From CAYXLI01 sp964464925 (lineage in GTDB: Bacteria > Acidobacteriota > Terriglobia > Bryobacterales > Bryobacteraceae): 64,000 nucleotides of DNA. Position 1 is the stretch's first letter. The number at the start of each line of letters is the position of its first letter. Positions 17,154 to 26,352 of the stretch are shown piece after piece. The position numbers and the translations under genes were made by a program. The stretch lies in assembly GCA_964464925.1 (NCBI GenBank), contig CAYXLI010000022.1, forward strand, positions 1-64,000, written 5' to 3'. The notes under the pieces are model-generated. The model was not told where the DNA came from. It searched no databases and worked only from the letters and a program-made list of their open reading frames with translations.

Positions 17154-18458
17154 TTACAGCGCACGCTCCATGGGCAATGCTAATGGCGGTTCGGTCATGA
17201 AATCAAGCCGGGCCATTTCGTGTACCGCTTCGCGGATCGCTTTCTCGGGCGACGGTTCCACTGTGATCACAAACGGCAGATTGTGCTTCGTTTCAGACGG
17301 CAACTGAAGTACTGCGTCCAAGCTAATGTTCTTTTCGGCCAGGATCGAGGATAGGGCCGCGATGATACCCGGCCGGTCATCGACCAGAAACCGGAGGTAG
17401 TAGGCGCTCTTCTGCACGGTTACGGGAATGGGCTTGTATTCGCCCAGCCGGGGATGGGCGAAAGGCGAGACACGTTCGGGACTGCCGGAACGAATCTCTC
17501 GCGCCACGCGCATGAGATCGCTAACAACGGCAACGCCGGTAGGGTGCGGACCCGCACCTCGCCCGTAGTAGAACGTATCGGACCCGAAGTGTCCACGCAC
17601 CCAGACTGCGTTGTACGCCCCCTGCACGCTCGCCAGAATCGTGTTCTGTGGAATCATCGACGGGCGGACGGAGAGAATCAGCCCCTCCGGAATTTGCCGG
17701 GCCGTGCACAGCAACCTGATCGTGTGCCCCAAGCGATGCGCGTACTGGAAATCGATCGGCGCGATTCGCCGGATGCCGTCGGTGTAGATGTCGGAAGGCG
17801 TAATGCGCTCACCGAAAGCCAGGGCCGACAGCAACGCCAGCTTCGAGCGAGCGTCATAGCCATCGATATCGGCTGTCGGATCGGCCTCCGCGTAGCCGAG
17901 CCTTTGCGCCTCTGCCAGCACGTCATCGAAGGCCGCGTTGCTCTTCTCGATCTCGGTCAGAATGAAGTTCGACGTGCCATTCAGAATCCCGTAGAGAGCG
18001 GTCACGCGATCGCCCGAAATGCCTTCGCGCAATACGGCATGGATGGGAATGCCGCCGCACACGCTCGCTTCCATCGCCATGTTGATGCCGGCCTCGATCG
18101 CGCGGTCGTAGATATCCGCTCCCGCCAATGCCATCAGTTCCTTATTCGCGGTCACGATCGACTTCTTGTGGGCGATGGCGACTTTCATTACCTGCGCCGC
18201 TATGTCAGTTCCGCCCACAAGTTCGGCAACGATGTCCACGTCCGGACGATCGATGAGTTCGCGAAAGTCAGTCGTGCGAAAGACGTGGCTGAAGCAAGCG
18301 GGCAGCTCTTTCGCATGCACGTTGCGGCTGCAGACGGCGCTCACATTCAGTTCGAAACCCAACTTCAACGCGATCTGTCCGGAGTTCCCCGCCAGTACCG
18401 ACAGAGTTCCCAATCCGACATTGCCGAGGCCGACAATGCCTACATTTACTCGTTCCAT
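17154..18458 (-). CDS. hom: Homoserine dehydrogenase
   Basis: 434 residues. It reduces aspartate-semialdehyde to homoserine with NAD(P)H, at the branch to threonine and methionine. The Rossmann signature VGIVGLGNVGLGTL (5-18) is at the N-terminus. The catalytic domain has the family motif ASVCGGIPI with GISGDRVTALYGILNGTSNFIL, and AYLRxAEADPTADIDGYDARSKLALL-type residues follow. A C-terminal ACT domain (YYLRFLVDDRPGIIAALSSILAE) indicates feedback control, usually by threonine. No aspartokinase is fused. It is first in a two-gene unit and transcribed away from the small secreted-protein gene at 18.5 kb. Confidence 0.96.
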   Translation of the reverse strand: MERVNVGIVGLGNVGLGTLSVLAGNSGQIALKLGFELNVSAVCSRNVHAKELPACFSHVFRTTDFRELIDRPDVDIVAELVGGTDIAAQVMKVAIAHKKSIVTANKELMALAGADIYDRAIEAGINMAMEASVCGGIPIHAVLREGISGDRVTALYGILNGTSNFILTEIEKSNAAFDDVLAEAQRLGYAEADPTADIDGYDARSKLALLSALAFGERITPSDIYTDGIRRIAPIDFQYAHRLGHTIRLLCTARQIPEGLILSVRPSMIPQNTILASVQGAYNAVWVRGHFGSDTFYYGRGAGPHPTGVAVVSDLMRVAREIRSGSPERVSPFAHPRLGEYKPIPVTVQKSAYYLRFLVDDRPGIIAALSSILAEKNISLDAVLQLPSETKHNLPFVITVEPSPEKAIREAVHEMARLDFMTEPPLALPMERAL

Positions 18459-18529
18459 ATAGGTAAAGGGTCATTATCGCAACCCGCCATTGAGCGCGAA
18501 GGCTAACCCCTAAACGTTCCTCCACGTCT

Positions 18530-18545
18530 ATGATGAAGACATCAT
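18530..18545 (+). repeat. Inverted repeat overlapping a start codon
   Basis: ATGATG-AAGA-CATCAT is a perfect 6-bp hairpin whose 3' arm includes the first two bases of the ATG at 18544. No Shine-Dalgarno is visible upstream of this ATG. It could limit translation initiation or be coincidental. Confidence 0.3.
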
Positions 18546-18843
18546 GCGTCGTTTACTTGCACTGATGGCTTTCGGCGCCCTGCTCGCGTTCCCCCAGCGG
18601 CCCCTGCCCGGCGAACCGGAACGTGACATCCGTCTCCCGAATGGAAAAATGCAACGGGAAGAAGTTCTAAAAGATGAGCACGAGAAGAGCTTGAAAGAAG
18701 CGAGCGAACTGCTGAAAGCAGCCGAGGACCTGAAAGCCGAACTCGAGAAGAATGACCGCTATGTGCTCTCCGTTACGAGTCTCAAACAGCTTGATACCAT
18801 TGAAAAGTTAACCAAAAGAATTCGCTCCCGTCTTAAGCATTAG
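18544..18843 (+). CDS. Small secreted helical protein of unknown function
   Basis: 99 residues. An N-terminal signal peptide (MRRLLALMAFGALLAFPQ) is followed by a short Pro-rich linker and PERDIRLPNGKMQREEVLKDE. The rest is strongly charged and helical (KSLKEASELLKAAEDLKAELEKNDRYVL, then LKQLDTIEKLTKRIRSRLKH), probably a periplasmic helical hairpin or coiled coil. I do not recognise a named family. It lies 44 bp before pyrR on the same strand. Confidence 0.75.
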   Translation: MRRLLALMAFGALLAFPQRPLPGEPERDIRLPNGKMQREEVLKDEHEKSLKEASELLKAAEDLKAELEKNDRYVLSVTSLKQLDTIEKLTKRIRSRLKH

Positions 18844-18887
18844 TCTTGCCTCTCCTGTCCCCTCTTGTTAGGCTGAAGTTGCCGTCT

Positions 18888-19442
18888 ATGATCCCCATTC
18901 GCGAGAAGAAGCAGTTGATGAGTTCCTCTGAGATCGACCGCACATTGGTGCGCCTCGCCCATGAAGTGCTGGAGAAGACGAACAACCACGAGCAGCTCGC
19001 CTTCATCGGGATTCGCCGCCGCGGCGTGCCGCTTGCGCAAAGAATCGCCCAGAAAATCGCCGCTCTCGAGAATCGCGAAGTTCCGGTCGGCATTCTCGAC
19101 ATCAATCTCTACCGCGACGACCTTTCGACCGTAGGCGTCCAGCCGGTAGTGAACGCAACGGACATTCCCTTCCCGGTTACAGGCAAAGACATCATTCTTT
19201 TCGATGACGTCCTATACACGGGCCGAACCATCCGCGCGGCGCTGGACGCTCTATTCGATCACGGCCGGCCGGCCCGTGTGCAACTCTGTGTGTTGATTGA
19301 CCGCGGCCATCGCGAACTACCCATAGAAGCCCGGTATGTAGGCCGGATGGTGCAGACGACAGAAACGGAAATCATCGAGGTGAAATTCCAGGAGATCGAC
19401 GACACAGAAAAGGTGCTGCTGGTCGAAAAGATCGGCAGCTAA
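18888..19442 (+). CDS. pyrR: PyrR: pyrimidine operon regulator / uracil phosphoribosyltransferase
   Basis: 184 residues from ATG 18888; an upstream in-frame ATG at 18846 would add 14 residues not typical of the family, which starts IREKKQLMSSSEIDRTLVRLAHE. The type I phosphoribosyltransferase fold has the PRPP loop ILFDDVLYTGRTIRAAL and the conserved FIGIRRRGVPLAQRI. In other bacteria PyrR binds pyr mRNA in response to UMP and also makes UMP from uracil and PRPP. No pyrBC or other pyr gene is in the window; the next gene is a histidine kinase 9 bp downstream. Confidence 0.93.
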   Translation: MIPIREKKQLMSSSEIDRTLVRLAHEVLEKTNNHEQLAFIGIRRRGVPLAQRIAQKIAALENREVPVGILDINLYRDDLSTVGVQPVVNATDIPFPVTGKDIILFDDVLYTGRTIRAALDALFDHGRPARVQLCVLIDRGHRELPIEARYVGRMVQTTETEIIEVKFQEIDDTEKVLLVEKIGS

Positions 19443-19451
19443 GCTCCGCGC

Positions 19452-20861
19452 ATGCGTTGGACGCCGCAACAGAAGATTCGCGTCGGTTTCTGGATTCTCC
19501 CGATCCTGCCGGTGATATTGTGCATTCTTTTCGCCGCGAATGCAGTCGAGCTCATCGACTCGTCTACAGAAATTGCCCATACCAGCAAAGTGCTTCGCAC
19601 GCTGCTGAGCCTGAATTCCCGCCTCAAGGAAATCGAGGTAGAGCAGCGCGAATACCTGATTACTGGCCAGCCGACCTCTTTGGAACGCTACGACGTGCAG
19701 CGGAAGAAGACGCTCGAGGAACTCAACGTTCTCAAGGAACTCTGCGCGCCGGACAAACGGCGTAACAACTACGCGATGCTTCTGGAGGATAACATTCACC
19801 AGAAGTTCGAGGAGATGCAGAAGACGATCGAAGTGCGATCGCAGCAAGGGCTGGAGGCCGCATCCCGCCAGGTACTGAGCGATCCGACCGACAAGCCCAT
19901 GGCCTCGATCGAAACGCTGATCCAGAGCATGCTCAAGACGGAAACGGAGATGCACCGGACAGGCGAGCAGGACCAGAAACACGACTTCACGAGAACGGTC
20001 GCCCTTTTCGTCTCGGTGCTGCTGCTGAACATTCTCCTTGTTGTCGGCCTCCGTTTCCTGATGAATCGCGAAGCCCAGGAGGCGCGGCGGGAAGAGGAGC
20101 GGATCCGGCTGCTCAACATCGAACTGGAAGAGAAGGTCGCGCATCGCACGGAGGCGCTCCGCAAATCGAACGAGGACCTGCAGCAATTTGCGTACGTCGC
20201 GTCGCACGATCTTCAGGAACCGCTGCGTATGGTGGGCAGCTACATTGGCCTGCTGCAGCGCCGGTATGAAGGCAAGCTGGATAAAGACGCCGATGATTTC
20301 ATCAACTTCGCCGTGGATGGCGTAAAACGGATGAGCCGGCTGATTCAGGACCTGCTCGAATATTCGCGTGCGGGCGAGAACAAGACCGAACGGCTGACGG
20401 ATCTGAACATGGAAAAGATTCTCGACACTGTTCTTCAGAACCTCGAGGTGAAGATTCGGGAAACAGGCGCTACGGTAACGCACGACCCGTTGCCTAACGT
20501 TTTCTTCGATTCCATGAGACTGATGCAGATCCTGCAAAACCTGATCGCGAACGCGATTAAATACCGCAGCGAACGTCCGCCTGAGATTCACATCAGTTCC
20601 CGGACCAACGGCCGTGAGACCGTGCTCCTGATCCGGGACAATGGCATGGGGATCGATCCTAAATTTCACCAGCAGATCTTCGGCGTTTTCCAACGCCTGC
20701 ACGGCCGCGAATACGAAGGCAGCGGCATCGGACTGGCAATGGTGAAGAAGATCGTCGAGCGGTATGGCGGGCGCATCTGGGTGGAATCGAAACCCGGCGA
20801 GGGCGCCACTTTCTGCTTTACCATCCTCAATCGAAAAGCGCAGTTGGCGCAAGCAAGCTAG
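19452..20861 (+). CDS. CHASE3-type membrane sensor histidine kinase
   Basis: 469 residues. Membrane helix 1 (about 13-33) and helix 2 (about 182-203) flank a periplasmic helical CHASE3-like sensor with the typical SLNSRLKEIEVEQREYLITGQ. A coiled-coil linker (REEERIRLLNIELEEKVAHRTEALRKSNEDL) leads to HisKA with H252 in VASHDLQEPLRMV. HATPase_c follows with N box NLIANAIKY, G1 DNGMGI and G2 GSGIGLAMVKKI. The HDLQEPLR H-box is that of kinases related to Cph1, whose partners are Rcp1-like single-domain regulators such as the one at 8.1 kb. No response regulator is adjacent. The ligand is unknown. Confidence 0.93.
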   Translation: MRWTPQQKIRVGFWILPILPVILCILFAANAVELIDSSTEIAHTSKVLRTLLSLNSRLKEIEVEQREYLITGQPTSLERYDVQRKKTLEELNVLKELCAPDKRRNNYAMLLEDNIHQKFEEMQKTIEVRSQQGLEAASRQVLSDPTDKPMASIETLIQSMLKTETEMHRTGEQDQKHDFTRTVALFVSVLLLNILLVVGLRFLMNREAQEARREEERIRLLNIELEEKVAHRTEALRKSNEDLQQFAYVASHDLQEPLRMVGSYIGLLQRRYEGKLDKDADDFINFAVDGVKRMSRLIQDLLEYSRAGENKTERLTDLNMEKILDTVLQNLEVKIRETGATVTHDPLPNVFFDSMRLMQILQNLIANAIKYRSERPPEIHISSRTNGRETVLLIRDNGMGIDPKFHQQIFGVFQRLHGREYEGSGIGLAMVKKIVERYGGRIWVESKPGEGATFCFTILNRKAQLAQAS

Positions 20862-20994
20862 CCTGCACGCGCGCCAAACGGGAGCGGGTGACATACATCT
20901 CTGCGTATGAGAATCCTGTTCCTGCCTGCCGTGCCGGGGGCGATTGTGTTTGACGATGTGACGAACCTGCGGATGCAGGGGCTCACGAAGAGGC

Positions 20995-22092
20995 TCAAAG
21001 GGAGAGCGCTTCATTCAGTCTGCGCAACCCTTCCTGGAAAACCGGCTCCGGTGTCAGCAGGCTCAGGACGAGGAAGGCTTCCGATTCGAAATCATAGAAG
21101 TAGCCGGGCTGGACAAGCAAGTCGTAATGTTGCAACAAGTGGAGCACCCACTCCTCTTCGGTGCGAACGCGTGGAACGCGGAGGATGACGTACCAGCCGC
21201 CTTCGACATGCAAGGCCTGACCCCGCACAAGCTGCAAGTTGTTTTGCGTGCGCTGCTGGATCTGGCGGCGGACATGGACGCCGGCTTCGAGCAGCCGCGG
21301 CAGCGCATGCTGCACGGGCGTTCCGACGGAGAGGAACGTGTCGGCAATCAGTTCGAGGCGCGTGAGTGCGTCCGCACGCTGCGCATTCGGTCCGTTGATC
21401 ACCATCCAGCCGAGTTTCATCTGAGGCATACCGCAGAGTTTGGAGAGTCCGCTTAGGGAAAAGGTGAGGACGGAGGCGGTATCCGACAGAGTGGTGATGC
21501 GCTCGGGATCCTCTGTCAGCGCGTACTCGGAGAAGACTTCATCCGAGATGATGGGCAGGCCGAGTTGCGTCAGTTCGGCCAGTTCCGCTCGTTTCAGGAA
21601 AGACCCCGTCGGATTATTAGGATTCACGAGCACGATGGCTTTCGTTCGGGGCGTGACCTGGTATTTGAGCGCGTGGAGATCGATGTGCCAGGCGTCCTGA
21701 TAAAAGAGAGGGTACTGGCGTACCTTCACCGATTCCAACCCGGCAAGAAACTCGAAGAGAGGATACGACGGGCGCGGCACAAGAATCTCGTCGCCGGGGT
21801 CGCATAGCAGTTTGAACAGATACGAATAAGCCTCACTCGTGCTCGCCGTCAGGATGGTGCGATCAACGGGCGTACCGATGGCAGCGCGAGCGGACTCCAG
21901 ACCCGCAGCAGAGGGCGCGTAGCGAAGCCCTTCCGCGAATGCCTGCAGCAGATCCGCGGGATACACAATGCCGGCCGTGGTCGGGTTGGACTCCGTAAGG
22001 TCGAGAATGGGCGTACGCCTGCTTTCGAGCAATTGCGAGATGCGGTTACGCTCCAGGCTCCAGTGCATGCGGTTCGAAAACATCTTCGTCAT
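20995..22092 (-). CDS. PLP-dependent class I/II aminotransferase
   Basis: 365 residues, fold type I. The pyridine-contacting Asn is in VLVNPNNPTGSFLKR, the cofactor-binding Asp in PIISDEVFSEY, and the Schiff-base lysine in SLSGLSKLCGMPQMKLGW. ILTASTSEAYSYLFKLLCDPGDEILVPRPSYPLFEF forms the phosphate-binding part. It is slightly shorter than the ~385-residue norm; a few residues appear missing between ARAAIG and TPVDRTIL. The final Arg that binds the substrate carboxylate is in the usual C-terminal region but its position is not certain. Specificity (alanine-, aspartate- or aromatic-type) cannot be given. It stands alone on the minus strand, 14 bp after the STGP-type gene. Confidence 0.9.
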   Translation of the reverse strand: MTKMFSNRMHWSLERNRISQLLESRRTPILDLTESNPTTAGIVYPADLLQAFAEGLRYAPSAAGLESARAAIGTPVDRTILTASTSEAYSYLFKLLCDPGDEILVPRPSYPLFEFLAGLESVKVRQYPLFYQDAWHIDLHALKYQVTPRTKAIVLVNPNNPTGSFLKRAELAELTQLGLPIISDEVFSEYALTEDPERITTLSDTASVLTFSLSGLSKLCGMPQMKLGWMVINGPNAQRADALTRLELIADTFLSVGTPVQHALPRLLEAGVHVRRQIQQRTQNNLQLVRGQALHVEGGWYVILRVPRVRTEEEWVLHLLQHYDLLVQPGYFYDFESEAFLVLSLLTPEPVFQEGLRRLNEALSL

Positions 22093-22106
22093 GGTCGCAT
22101 GCGTCT

Positions 22107-22730
22107 TCAGGCTGCTTTCCGATTGGGTTCGTTTTGCCGAGCGAGGACGGTGCGAGCGTATTCGCGCGCGGCAGCCAATAGCTGGGGAATCCGGCGGTTC
22201 ACCTCAGCGCGGCCGGCGTCGGTCCACGGTTCGACACCTTCACTTCTGACCTGGTCATATGCGGTATTGCGCGCGGCTTCGGAGCGTTCCTGCCTGCGCG
22301 CCGCGGCCTCTGCGACGAGACATTGCAGTTGCTTATCGGCCCGGGTCAATGTGCGCTGAATGGAGGTGCGGTAGCGGGTGAGGCGCAGGATCTGGACCGC
22401 CATCGGATCGGCCGGATCGAGGAACGGATTGGCGCACTTTTCGAGGATTTCCCGCTCCATGCGCGCGACCCGTTCGAGGCGCCAGGCCGCGTCGGCCAGT
22501 TGGGTGACGAGTTGCTCTTCGGGAAGGCTCTCCGGAGCGTATTGCTGCCTGTATGCGGCGAGATGGGCTTCGTAAGCGGAAGCGTCTTCTCCCGGGGCCA
22601 GAGCGGACCCTCCGGTGAGATGGTGTTTGCCGGAATTCTGGGATGCTGCCGATTTGCCGGTCTCGCTACGGGGTCCGGTTGAGAGTTGAGCATTGGTGCG
22701 GTTTGCCTGGATTTGTGCGGCGGTGGCCAT
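22107..22730 (-). CDS. IQANRxNAxxSTGP-type protein of unknown function
   Basis: 207 residues from ATG 22730, which has GGA eight bases upstream; a longer frame upstream is not supported. The N-terminus has the signature QIQANRTNAQLSTGPRSETGKSAASQNSGKHHLTGG, seen in a family of acidobacterial and related proteins. The middle part (EEQLVTQLADAAWRLERVARMEREIL and LRLTRYRTSIQRTLTRADKQLQ) is helical, charged and probably coiled-coil. There is no signal peptide or membrane segment. No function is known to me. A terminator-like hairpin lies directly upstream of its ribosome-binding region. Confidence 0.8.
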   Translation of the reverse strand: MATAAQIQANRTNAQLSTGPRSETGKSAASQNSGKHHLTGGSALAPGEDASAYEAHLAAYRQQYAPESLPEEQLVTQLADAAWRLERVARMEREILEKCANPFLDPADPMAVQILRLTRYRTSIQRTLTRADKQLQCLVAEAAARRQERSEAARNTAYDQVRSEGVEPWTDAGRAEVNRRIPQLLAAAREYARTVLARQNEPNRKAA

Positions 22731-22749
22731 TTTTTGTTTCCTTTTTGAA

Positions 22750-22783
22750 AAATGAAAAAGGACCTGCCTGGCGCAAGTCCTTT
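22750..22783 (-). terminator. Terminator-like hairpin in the 5' leader of the STGP-type gene
   Basis: On the minus strand AAAGGAC (22777-22783), a 13-nt loop, and GTCCTTT (22757-22763) are followed by TTTTTCA. The hairpin ends about 20 bases before the ATG at 22730. No minus-strand gene lies just upstream that would need a terminator, so it may act as an attenuator or be a leftover of a lost gene. Confidence 0.5.
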
Positions 22784-23229
22784 CCCAACTGGGATTGTAA
22801 GACATGGACTTGGGAGAAAGGGGTGTGAAAGGTAGTTCGGGGAGGGCGTAACCCGAGGAGTTGCAGGAGAATACGGATTATTTTCGAGTGCTGTGACTGA
22901 TGCAGCCGGCTGACTGTGACGGAGCGAGCGGATCATGTACTCAGGCGCGGCAGCATAGGAATGGTGGCCAAGCCGCCGGCCGCCAAGCCGCTGAAGCGAG
23001 CGACGTCCATCTCAAGCCCAGCCACTCCGCGCGCCGAGCCAGTCCGGCCTCCAGGCAGGATCCTGCCAGGAGCAGCAGGGCCACAACATGAGAGCGACTC
23101 ATACCTGACTGTTACCAGTCCACCTTACGGCGTCATGAAGGTTGCGCGAAGTTCGGAACATTTGTGGTGGAAAATGTCGCTGCTGGAAATTCGCATCCGG
23201 GCGGCGCGAGGGCGCTCGCCAATCTGAAC
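22784..23229. other. Non-coding interval, no gene recognised
   Basis: About 450 bases between the STGP-type gene and the PadR promoter. Open frames here lack codon bias, domains or ribosome-binding sites. No tRNA, riboswitch or repeat could be recognised. Confidence 0.5.
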
Positions 23230-23259
23230 TTGACTCGTGTAATCTCGTCGCCGTAAGCT
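23230..23259 (+). promoter_or_regulatory. Candidate sigma-70-type promoter of padR-ADOP
   Basis: TTGACT (23230-23235) is followed 18 bases later by TAAGCT (23254-23259). A start near 23266 would leave a leader of only about 7 bases, and no Shine-Dalgarno precedes the ATG at 23273, so a leaderless message is possible. The -10 match is poor. Confidence 0.35.
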
Positions 23260-23272
23260 AAGAATTCTTGGT

Positions 23273-23611
23273 ATGGGACGGAAGGCGCAAAAGAACGATT
23301 CGTTGCCCGGTTCACTGGACATGTTGATTCTGCGGACGCTGTCGCTGCGCGACCTCCATGGATACGGCATAGTCCAGTTCATTCAACAATCGTCCGACAA
23401 TGAGCTCCTGGTCGAGGAGGGCTCGCTGTACCCCGCTCTTCAACGGCTGGAGCTAAACGGCTGGATCGACGGTGTCTGGGGCGTGACGTCGAATAATCGG
23501 CGGGCGAGGATCTACAAGATCACTGCGGCTGGGCGCAAACAGCTGGCGGTTGAAACCCGGAAGTACGCGAAACTCACGCTGGCAATTGCCCGTGTGATGG
23601 GAGCGGAGTGA
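23273..23611 (+). CDS. PadR-family transcriptional regulator
   Basis: 112 residues. The winged-helix domain of the PadR family is complete: LPGSLDMLILRTLSLRDLHGYGIVQFIQQ, then EEGSLYPALQRLELNGWI and the wing NRRARIYKITAAGRKQLAVE. It is the short form without a long C-terminal dimerisation helix. Its stop overlaps the start of the permease gene (GTGA), an arrangement typical of acidobacterial PadR/ADOP pairs, so it most likely autoregulates this operon. The inducing signal is unknown. Confidence 0.95.
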   Translation: MGRKAQKNDSLPGSLDMLILRTLSLRDLHGYGIVQFIQQSSDNELLVEEGSLYPALQRLELNGWIDGVWGVTSNNRRARIYKITAAGRKQLAVETRKYAKLTLAIARVMGAE

Positions 23612-26352
23612 GGGACATGTTGATACGACGGCTGAGGTATTGGATGGAGAGCGCCAGGCGCAGCGAGGCGCTGCGTGAGGAAATGGAACTCCACCTTGCG
23701 GAAAAAGCGGCGGAACTCGAAGCAGACGGTATGACGGCGGAGAGCGCCAGGGCTGAAGCGCGGCGGCGATTTGGCAACGCCGGACTGAAGCACGAAGCGT
23801 CACGGGAGATTTGGATGACACGATTTTTGTCAGAACTGGGACAGGATGTCCGCTATGGCTGCCGCACCATCGCCACCAACAAGGCATTCAGCGCTCTGGC
23901 GGTCTTGTTGCTGGCGCTCGGCATCGGGGCCAATACTGCAATCTACAGCTTGATGGAATCGATTCTGATGCGCGCGCTGCCGGTAGCCGACCCCGAGTCG
24001 CTGGTGGTCTTGAATTGGCATAGCCGGCCGCCCCAGAACGCCAATAAGGAATGGGTGCACGTCATGCACGGGGTACAGGGCGTCGCGTGGCCAGGCGATA
24101 AAGGCTTCATGGCCAGCGGCATGTTCCCGTACGGCGCGTTCGAGTCGCTTCGCGAAGAGAATCCCACGTTTTCCAGTCTTTTCGGATACTTCAACGGACA
24201 GAGCCGTAATCTGACCATCCGCGGGCACGCCATGAGCGCGAGCACAGAGTACGTCACCGGGGAGTATTTTCGCGGCCTGGCAGTGTCGCCGGCCGCGGGA
24301 CGCCTGATAGACTCCGGAGACGACCGTGCAGGCGCGGCGCCGGTGGCCGTAATCAGTTTTGCTACAAGCCAAAATCGCTTTGGCGGACCGCCGAATGCGA
24401 TTGGACAGTCGATTCTCGTCGATAACGTGCCCTTCACGGTAATCGGGGTGGCGCCGCCGGAATTCTTCGGAGTCGATCCCGCGGCAGCGCCGGACCTCTA
24501 TCTTCCGTTGCACACGAATCTGCTGGTGGACAACGCCCGAGCGGCCCGGATGTATCGCGACGAAAACTTCTACTGGATCGAAATGATGGGCCGTCTGCGT
24601 CCCGGCGTAAGCATTGCCCAGGCGCAGGCAGCGCTGGCTCCCCGTTTCCATCAGTGGGTTGCCGCCACCGCGACGACGGACGGTGAGCGGGCCAAATTGC
24701 CCGCGCTGATGCTGAATCCCGGCGCCGAGGGTCTGGGTAGCTTGCGCCGCCAGTATGCCAAGCCTCTGTACGTACTACTCATGATGGTGCTGTTGATCCT
24801 GGCGATCACGTGCGCGAACATCGCCAATCTGCTGCTGGCAAGGGCAGCCGCGCGACGGCGCGAAATGGCTGTCCGGCTCAGCCTGGGAGCCGGACGGTTC
24901 CGCGTGGTGCGGCAGTTGCTTACAGAGAGTGTGATGCTGGCATCGCTCGGCGGAGCATTCGGGGTCTTGTTCGCAATCTGGGGCGTGCGAGCGCTGACGT
25001 TTCTGTTCTCCAGGGGGCAGGAGAACTTTACGCTGCACGCCGAATTGAACTGGCACGTACTGGGCGTGACGGCGGCGCTCTCAGTGATTTGCGGCCTGTT
25101 ATTTGGCCTCGCTCCAGCGATTCAGTCGACGCGTCCTGACGTCATGCCAACGCTAAAAGACGGCCGCGGGGGCGGACCGCGCCGCCGCGCGCAGCACGTT
25201 CTGGTGGTCGCCCAAATCGCGATGTCATTTCTCATCCTGGTCGCCGCCGGTCTGTTTGTCCGGACACTCAATAAGCTGCACTCGGTGCAACTGGGATACG
25301 CCCGCGAGAACATCCTTCTCTTCTCGTTGAATGCGCGCCAGGCCGGGCATCGCGACCCGGAGATCACCACTTTTTACACGGACCTGCGCAAGCGCTTCGA
25401 GTCGCTTCCCGGCGTGAGCAGCGCGACGCTTTCGCAATCCTCGATCATTAGCGCGGGCCGCGCCGGGCAGGCAATCCGGGGGCCAATGAAGATCGGCTCT
25501 GTTACTTTGGATGGCGCACGCGTCATGTCCGCCGGATCGCGTTTCCTGACGACGATGCAGATTCCGATCGTGGCCGGGCGCGAGATCGACGACCGCGACC
25601 AACCGGGCTCCAAGCCGGTTGCAGTGATCAGCGAGGGGCTGGCGCGAACTTACTTCGGGAACGAGAATCCGCTGGGCAGGCTGATCACGCTTCCGGAGGA
25701 GAAGCGCGATCTCGAAATCGTCGGCGTGATGGGTAACGTGCGGTACGGTGGTCTGAAAAATGAAGAGGAGAGTGCAATGACCGTGTTCGTAGCGGTCAGC
25801 CAGTTTCCTTCGGACCGGGTGACCTACGCGCTACGCACCGCGGGTGATCCGCTGAGGTTTGTTGAGAGTGTGCATGAGATCGTGCGGGAAGCAGATTCCC
25901 GCATACCCGTCACAAACGTGGTCACACAGGCTGCCGAAATCGATCGGACGATCAGCCGGGAAGTCATGTTCGCGAAATTGTGTACGGGTTTCGCGGTTCT
26001 CGCTCTCCTGATCGCCTGCGTGGGTCTCTACGGAACGATGTCGTATAACGTCGCGCGGCAAATCGGCGAGATCGGAATCCGTATGGCGCTGGGCGCGCAA
26101 CGGGGCACCGTGGTTTGGATGGTTTTAAGCCGCGTTTTACTGCTGGCCGCGGCAGGACTCGCGATCAGCGTGCCTGGCGCGTTGATTGCGTCCCGGCTTG
26201 TTAAATCATTTCTCTTCGAGACCCAGCCCAATGATCCGGGGACCCTGGCGCTGGCCGGCGCCATCCTCGTAAGCGCCGCGATTCTCGCCGGCTATGCGCC
26301 GGCAAGGCGAGCGTCCCGAATTGATCCGCTGACGGCTCTGCGGCACGAGTAA
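23608..26352 (+). CDS. ADOP-type FtsX/MacB-like ABC permease
   Basis: 914 residues (GTG start at 23608; ATG 23617 is also in frame). An N-terminal cytoplasmic helical region (EEMELHLAEKAAELEADGMTAESARAEARRRFGN) is the hallmark of acidobacterial duplicated orphan permeases. Then come a first helix (ALAVLLLALGIGANTAIYSLMESIL), a MacB_PCD-like periplasmic domain, an FtsX module (LLILAITCANIANLLLARAAARRREMAVRLSLGAG), a second periplasmic domain and a second FtsX module (RQIGEIGIRMALGAQRGTVVWMVL). No ATPase domain is fused and none is adjacent, hence orphan. It may export a lipophilic compound or peptide with an ATPase encoded elsewhere; the ATPases at 40-41.7 kb are candidates only. Confidence 0.93.
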   Translation: MRDMLIRRLRYWMESARRSEALREEMELHLAEKAAELEADGMTAESARAEARRRFGNAGLKHEASREIWMTRFLSELGQDVRYGCRTIATNKAFSALAVLLLALGIGANTAIYSLMESILMRALPVADPESLVVLNWHSRPPQNANKEWVHVMHGVQGVAWPGDKGFMASGMFPYGAFESLREENPTFSSLFGYFNGQSRNLTIRGHAMSASTEYVTGEYFRGLAVSPAAGRLIDSGDDRAGAAPVAVISFATSQNRFGGPPNAIGQSILVDNVPFTVIGVAPPEFFGVDPAAAPDLYLPLHTNLLVDNARAARMYRDENFYWIEMMGRLRPGVSIAQAQAALAPRFHQWVAATATTDGERAKLPALMLNPGAEGLGSLRRQYAKPLYVLLMMVLLILAITCANIANLLLARAAARRREMAVRLSLGAGRFRVVRQLLTESVMLASLGGAFGVLFAIWGVRALTFLFSRGQENFTLHAELNWHVLGVTAALSVICGLLFGLAPAIQSTRPDVMPTLKDGRGGGPRRRAQHVLVVAQIAMSFLILVAAGLFVRTLNKLHSVQLGYARENILLFSLNARQAGHRDPEITTFYTDLRKRFESLPGVSSATLSQSSIISAGRAGQAIRGPMKIGSVTLDGARVMSAGSRFLTTMQIPIVAGREIDDRDQPGSKPVAVISEGLARTYFGNENPLGRLITLPEEKRDLEIVGVMGNVRYGGLKNEEESAMTVFVAVSQFPSDRVTYALRTAGDPLRFVESVHEIVREADSRIPVTNVVTQAAEIDRTISREVMFAKLCTGFAVLALLIACVGLYGTMSYNVARQIGEIGIRMALGAQRGTVVWMVLSRVLLLAAAGLAISVPGALIASRLVKSFLFETQPNDPGTLALAGAILVSAAILAGYAPARRASRIDPLTALRHE

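Noticed and set aside
20907..21000. Short ORF start MRILFLPAVPG after the CHASE3 kinase
   Set aside because: It continues antisense into the aminotransferase gene. It could be the stub of a lost gene, but the ~30 residues are not enough to support that.
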